A stretch of DNA of 51,793 nucleotides from Anaerostipes sp. (GTDB lineage Bacteria; Bacillota; Clostridia; Lachnospirales; Lachnospiraceae): assembly GCF_018381315.1 (NCBI RefSeq), contig NZ_JAGZSD010000023.1, forward strand, positions 1-51,793. Direction: 5' to 3'. Position numbers and translations under genes: made by a program. Positions 49,066 through 51,793 of the stretch are shown piece after piece (position 1 is the first letter of the stretch; every line of letters begins with the position of its first letter). The notes beneath the pieces were generated by a model. The model was not told where the DNA came from, did no database searches, and saw only the letters and a list, made by a program, of their open reading frames with translations.

Positions 49066-50472
49066 TTATTTTTCTTCCTTCAGTTCAATTTTAGCTTCTC
49101 TGTCCAGCAATTCTTTCATAATTTTCGGATACTCTTTGTCCAAATGATAGAAACACAGGATAAAGATCATAATAACTCCCAGCACCGCAATTCCATAGAT
49201 AAAAAGATTTGAAATGGTGGTTAATGCCTGTGCACTCTGTGCAGATGCATTACCGCTGTATGTATTTGCCTCCATGATAAATCCGATGAGGGCTGACCCA
49301 ATCCCCTGACCAAACTTCTGGCCTGATGTAACCGCAGACTGAATAGCTCCCGCAGTCCTCAGCCCTGTTTTCCACTGGCCGTACTCAATACAGTCAGCGA
49401 TCATTGTAAAGATCATGCCAAGAATCGGTGTCATACCAATTCCCCTGAGCAGTCCGCCGAATGTTACCAGGGCGATGCTCGTCGGGTTAAGAAGGAGGAT
49501 CAGAGAACCGCCGATGATGAACAGAGCTCCCAGCATACACCAGTTTTTCTTAGTAGTAAAGTCCATGACCTTGCCCAGCAGCAATGTTGCAATGATCGTG
49601 ATTCCATAGCATGCCGTATTTACATTTCCGATAATATTCGTGTCACCTACAATCCATTTGCAGTAGTAGGTTGCCATTGTCCCTGAAAAGGTCTGATACA
49701 TGGCGAAAAATACGAAAAAGAGGAACAGCATAACAAAGTACTTATTTTTAAACAATGCGGGTATGGCTTTTTTCAGGGGAATCTTTTCGCCTGCCATATC
49801 ATCTTTTACTACAACCCTTTCCCTTACGGAAGCAAAGCAGAACAGCATCATAGCAGCTGCAAATACTGCGTATATAGCCGTCAGCACTACCCAGTTTCTC
49901 TGGGAATCCATTCCTCCGCCCGGCATTATACCAAGTATTCTCGTAAAGAGCAGAGTTACCAGAATATTTCCTACAGGACTCATTGCCATGCGGACAATGT
50001 TGATCTTTGCCCTCTCATCCTGGCTTCTGGTCATATAAGTCATAGTTGTGGCAAACGGCAGCTGAAACAGCGTATATACTACCGTAAGCATTAAATTGTA
50101 GGTAATAAAAATATAAATAGCCTGAGCCATCGGTGCAATCTGCGGAACTGTCATCAAAAGAACCGCTGCAACTGCATACGGAATGGACATTCTCAGCATC
50201 CAGACACGGGCTCTGCCGTATTTGGATCTGGTACGGTCCACAATAAATCCTGCCGTAATATCAGAAACTCCGTTAAACACCTGGGATAAAGCGATGATCA
50301 TTCCGATAACAGACGGTGAAACATGGGCCACATCTGTGTAAAACATAACCAGAAGACTGGTCGCTATTGTAAACACAATGTTCGTAGAGATTTCCCCGCA
50401 CCCGTATGCAAACTTCTCAAAACCAGTAACCCGGTCCTTCTGAGTCCATTTGTTAAATCCGTTGAGATTCAT
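49066..50472 (-). CDS. GPH-family sugar:cation symporter, candidate inositol importer
   Basis: 468 aa, twelve membrane segments. GPH signatures: EKFAYGCGEISTNIVF (about 19-34), DITAGFIVDRTRSKYGRAR (about 71-89) and GMIFTMIADCIEYGQWKTG. Imports a sugar or polyol with Na+ or H+. Grouped with an IolH-like and another sugar isomerase, so inositol or an inositol derivative is likely but not shown. Start ATG follows GAGGTGA. Confidence 0.86.
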   Translation of the reverse strand: MNLNGFNKWTQKDRVTGFEKFAYGCGEISTNIVFTIATSLLVMFYTDVAHVSPSVIGMIIALSQVFNGVSDITAGFIVDRTRSKYGRARVWMLRMSIPYAVAAVLLMTVPQIAPMAQAIYIFITYNLMLTVVYTLFQLPFATTMTYMTRSQDERAKINIVRMAMSPVGNILVTLLFTRILGIMPGGGMDSQRNWVVLTAIYAVFAAAMMLFCFASVRERVVVKDDMAGEKIPLKKAIPALFKNKYFVMLFLFFVFFAMYQTFSGTMATYYCKWIVGDTNIIGNVNTACYGITIIATLLLGKVMDFTTKKNWCMLGALFIIGGSLILLLNPTSIALVTFGGLLRGIGMTPILGMIFTMIADCIEYGQWKTGLRTAGAIQSAVTSGQKFGQGIGSALIGFIMEANTYSGNASAQSAQALTTISNLFIYGIAVLGVIMIFILCFYHLDKEYPKIMKELLDREAKIELKEEK

Positions 50473-50488
50473 TCCTTCACCTCTTCTC

Positions 50489-51430
50489 TTATTTGCTGAT
50501 CGTCTGATTCAAGGCATCAATTGAAGTGCTCAGTCCGGCTTCTACACTCATAGTCAAATCTTCCATTTCCAAAGATACATGACCATCATATCCCATCATA
50601 TGGCATACGGAAAAGAATTCTTTCCACCACTGAAGATCCTGTCCGCACCCTACAGCAACATAGTTCCATGTACGGTTCTTTGTATCTGTCACCGGCTTAG
50701 TCTCTGCCAGTCCATTAATATCACACAGTCCCCGTTCAATTCTTGCATCCTTTCCATGTACATGATAAATGCATCCTTCCAGGGCACGAACTGCAGCAAT
50801 TGGATCTGCACCCATAGCGATCAAATGAGACGGATCCATATTTATTCCGATCATCGGATCAACAGCATCTCTTAATTTCAGCAGTGTTTCAGGATTGTAA
50901 ACCAGCTGGCATGGGAATTCCTCAATTGCGATTTGTTTTATCCCCTGTTTCTTACAGTGCTCCACAAACTTTTTCCACCATGGAACCGCTACATCTTCCC
51001 ACTGGTAGCGTACAGCTTCTACCATATAATCCGGCCAGGATACTGTGGATGTAATCCAGTTGGGAGTCTTGTCTCCAGGTGCTCCTGCCGGAAGCCCTGA
51101 CATCATCACCAGCTTTTCCACTCCCAGTCTGCCGGCCAGCACTGCTGTGTCATAAATTGACTTTGTATGTAATTCTCCCATCTCTGCAGGCGAAAGAGGA
51201 TTTCCTGAACAGTTCAGGGCAGCGATCTCCATTCCTCTTTTTTCAATCTCTGCTTTGTAAGCAGCCAATTTCTCATCGTCTTCAAGAAGTTCCTGTGTCG
51301 GCACGTGCTTGCAGCCTCCCCAGCCTCCTGCTGTCATTTCTACAGCATCAATTCCTAATGCTTTTACTTTATCGAGCATTTCAGTAAATGTCAAATCACC
51401 CAATACATCTGTACAAAGTGCTAATTTCAT
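50489..51430 (-). CDS. Sugar phosphate isomerase/epimerase (xylose-isomerase-like TIM barrel)
   Basis: 313 aa. Metal-binding residues are visible in AIEEFPCQLV (Glu), NMDPSHL (Asp, His), YHVHGKDARIE (His) and SLEMED (Glu), the usual AP-endonuclease-2-like pattern. Members of this group isomerise or dehydrate inososes (IolE, IolI). It is not a clear IolE. Located between the GPH transporter and the IolH-like gene; an inosose isomerase role is inferred. Start ATG follows AAAGGAAATG. Confidence 0.78.
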   Translation of the reverse strand: MKLALCTDVLGDLTFTEMLDKVKALGIDAVEMTAGGWGGCKHVPTQELLEDDEKLAAYKAEIEKRGMEIAALNCSGNPLSPAEMGELHTKSIYDTAVLAGRLGVEKLVMMSGLPAGAPGDKTPNWITSTVSWPDYMVEAVRYQWEDVAVPWWKKFVEHCKKQGIKQIAIEEFPCQLVYNPETLLKLRDAVDPMIGINMDPSHLIAMGADPIAAVRALEGCIYHVHGKDARIERGLCDINGLAETKPVTDTKNRTWNYVAVGCGQDLQWWKEFFSVCHMMGYDGHVSLEMEDLTMSVEAGLSTSIDALNQTISK

Positions 51431-51459
51431 AATTTCATTTCCTTTCTTTTCTCTGTTTT

Positions 51460-51793
51460 TTATTTTAACAATTCCCGCTCAATGCGTTCTCTCGCTTCCG
51501 GTGCCTGTTTCTCCATCTTTTCCGGAAATCCGAACATGGATACACATGCGATGTTGTCTCCCCCGGTCTTCGGCGCGTTTTCTTTTAACTGACAGTTGGC
51601 AAAGTCCATTTCTCTTAAGGTCTCAAAGATTCCTTCAAAATCCACATCCCCCTCTCCCATTGCCAGGTGCTGGTGGATCGTTACATCCGCCTTGCCCCTT
51701 CCGTTTAACCACGGCGGATTGGCAATATAGCGGCAGTCCATGGTCTGGTTAAAGGTATCTGCAAACAGCACATGGGTCAGTTCTTCTCCTGCG
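51460..51793 (-). CDS. iolH: IolH-like sugar isomerase family protein (5' part beyond window)
   Basis: Partial; the frame is open to the right edge. The visible C-terminal ~110 residues contain HVLFADTFNQT, CRYIANPPWLNG and IHQHLAMGEGDVDF, which match the C-terminal part of B. subtilis IolH (family TIM barrel). Role of IolH is poorly defined but it belongs to inositol operons. It is upstream of the isomerase and transporter genes, so the operon begins outside this window. Confidence 0.75.
   Translation of the reverse strand, partial: AGEELTHVLFADTFNQTMDCRYIANPPWLNGRGKADVTIHQHLAMGEGDVDFEGIFETLREMDFANCQLKENAPKTGGDNIACVSMFGFPEKMEKQAPEARERIERELLK

Noticed and set aside
50489..51430. Calling the sugar isomerase IolE
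   Set aside because: It shares the TIM-barrel metal pattern, but the N-terminal IolE features I know (such as the WGI-PIGW-type start) are absent.
1..51793. CRISPR arrays, tRNA or rRNA genes, insertion sequences, prophage
   Set aside because: No direct-repeat arrays with spacers, no tRNA or rRNA signatures, and no transposase or integrase genes were seen. The only dispersed repeats are the three structured elements.

Overview
The window looks like the chromosome of a low-GC, spore-forming, anaerobic Firmicute, most likely a Lachnospiraceae relative of Anaerostipes. The signs are a cotJABC spore-coat operon, hybrid cluster protein, rubredoxin fusions, strong AGGAGG ribosome binding sites, sigma-A promoters with 17-bp spacers, and butyrate/propionate-type acyl-CoA chemistry. 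I see no rRNA, tRNA, CRISPR array, prophage or transposase. The genus is inferred from gene content only.

Layout. 0.2-5 kb: iron and metal handling (feoAB, an MntR/DtxR-type regulator, ferritin) around cotJABC. 5-8.7 kb: a PutP-type symporter and a PadR/HAAS/DUF4097/PspC envelope-stress-like operon. 8.7-16.3 kb: a galactitol-type PTS operon with a class II aldolase and three dehydrogenases, bracketed by two paralogous IIB genes and controlled by a divergent DeoR regulator. 16.5-22 kb: a secreted GHL10-type hydrolase, tyrA-aroA, an HD hydrolase and a ZIP transporter. 22-27.5 kb: uptake and degradation of 2-aminoethylphosphonate (ABC transporter, phnW, phnX). 27.6-31.7 kb: Hcp, a DUF1275 membrane protein, an M18 aminopeptidase and a small membrane protein.

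31.8-51.8 kb is the most interesting part. An inositol operon (iolC-iolD-iolB plus an iron alcohol dehydrogenase, with a LacI-type regulator upstream) lies beside a group encoding an acyl-CoA dehydrogenase, a crotonase, a Pct-type CoA-transferase, a GntP-type permease, EtfBA and a small tautomerase. The tautomerase closely resembles malonate semialdehyde decarboxylase. Together these supply most steps for turning malonate semialdehyde, the three-carbon product of inositol catabolism, into propionate via 3-hydroxypropionate, 3-hydroxypropionyl-CoA and acryloyl-CoA. The window ends inside a second inositol-type operon (GPH transporter, sugar isomerase, IolH-like protein).

A MarR regulator at 31780-32199 appears to control the acyl-CoA group. 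Near-palindromic boxes of the form TTnGnnnnCnAA, similar to the SlyA box, sit at or just after the start sites of five promoters. At three of the loci they come as tandem pairs spaced exactly 15 bp apart. A different motif, TTTGCGTG, occurs as two face-to-face pairs around the iolC promoter.

Three copies of a non-coding element with hairpins lie directly next to the terminators of three minus-strand genes. Their stems change sequence while keeping the same fold.
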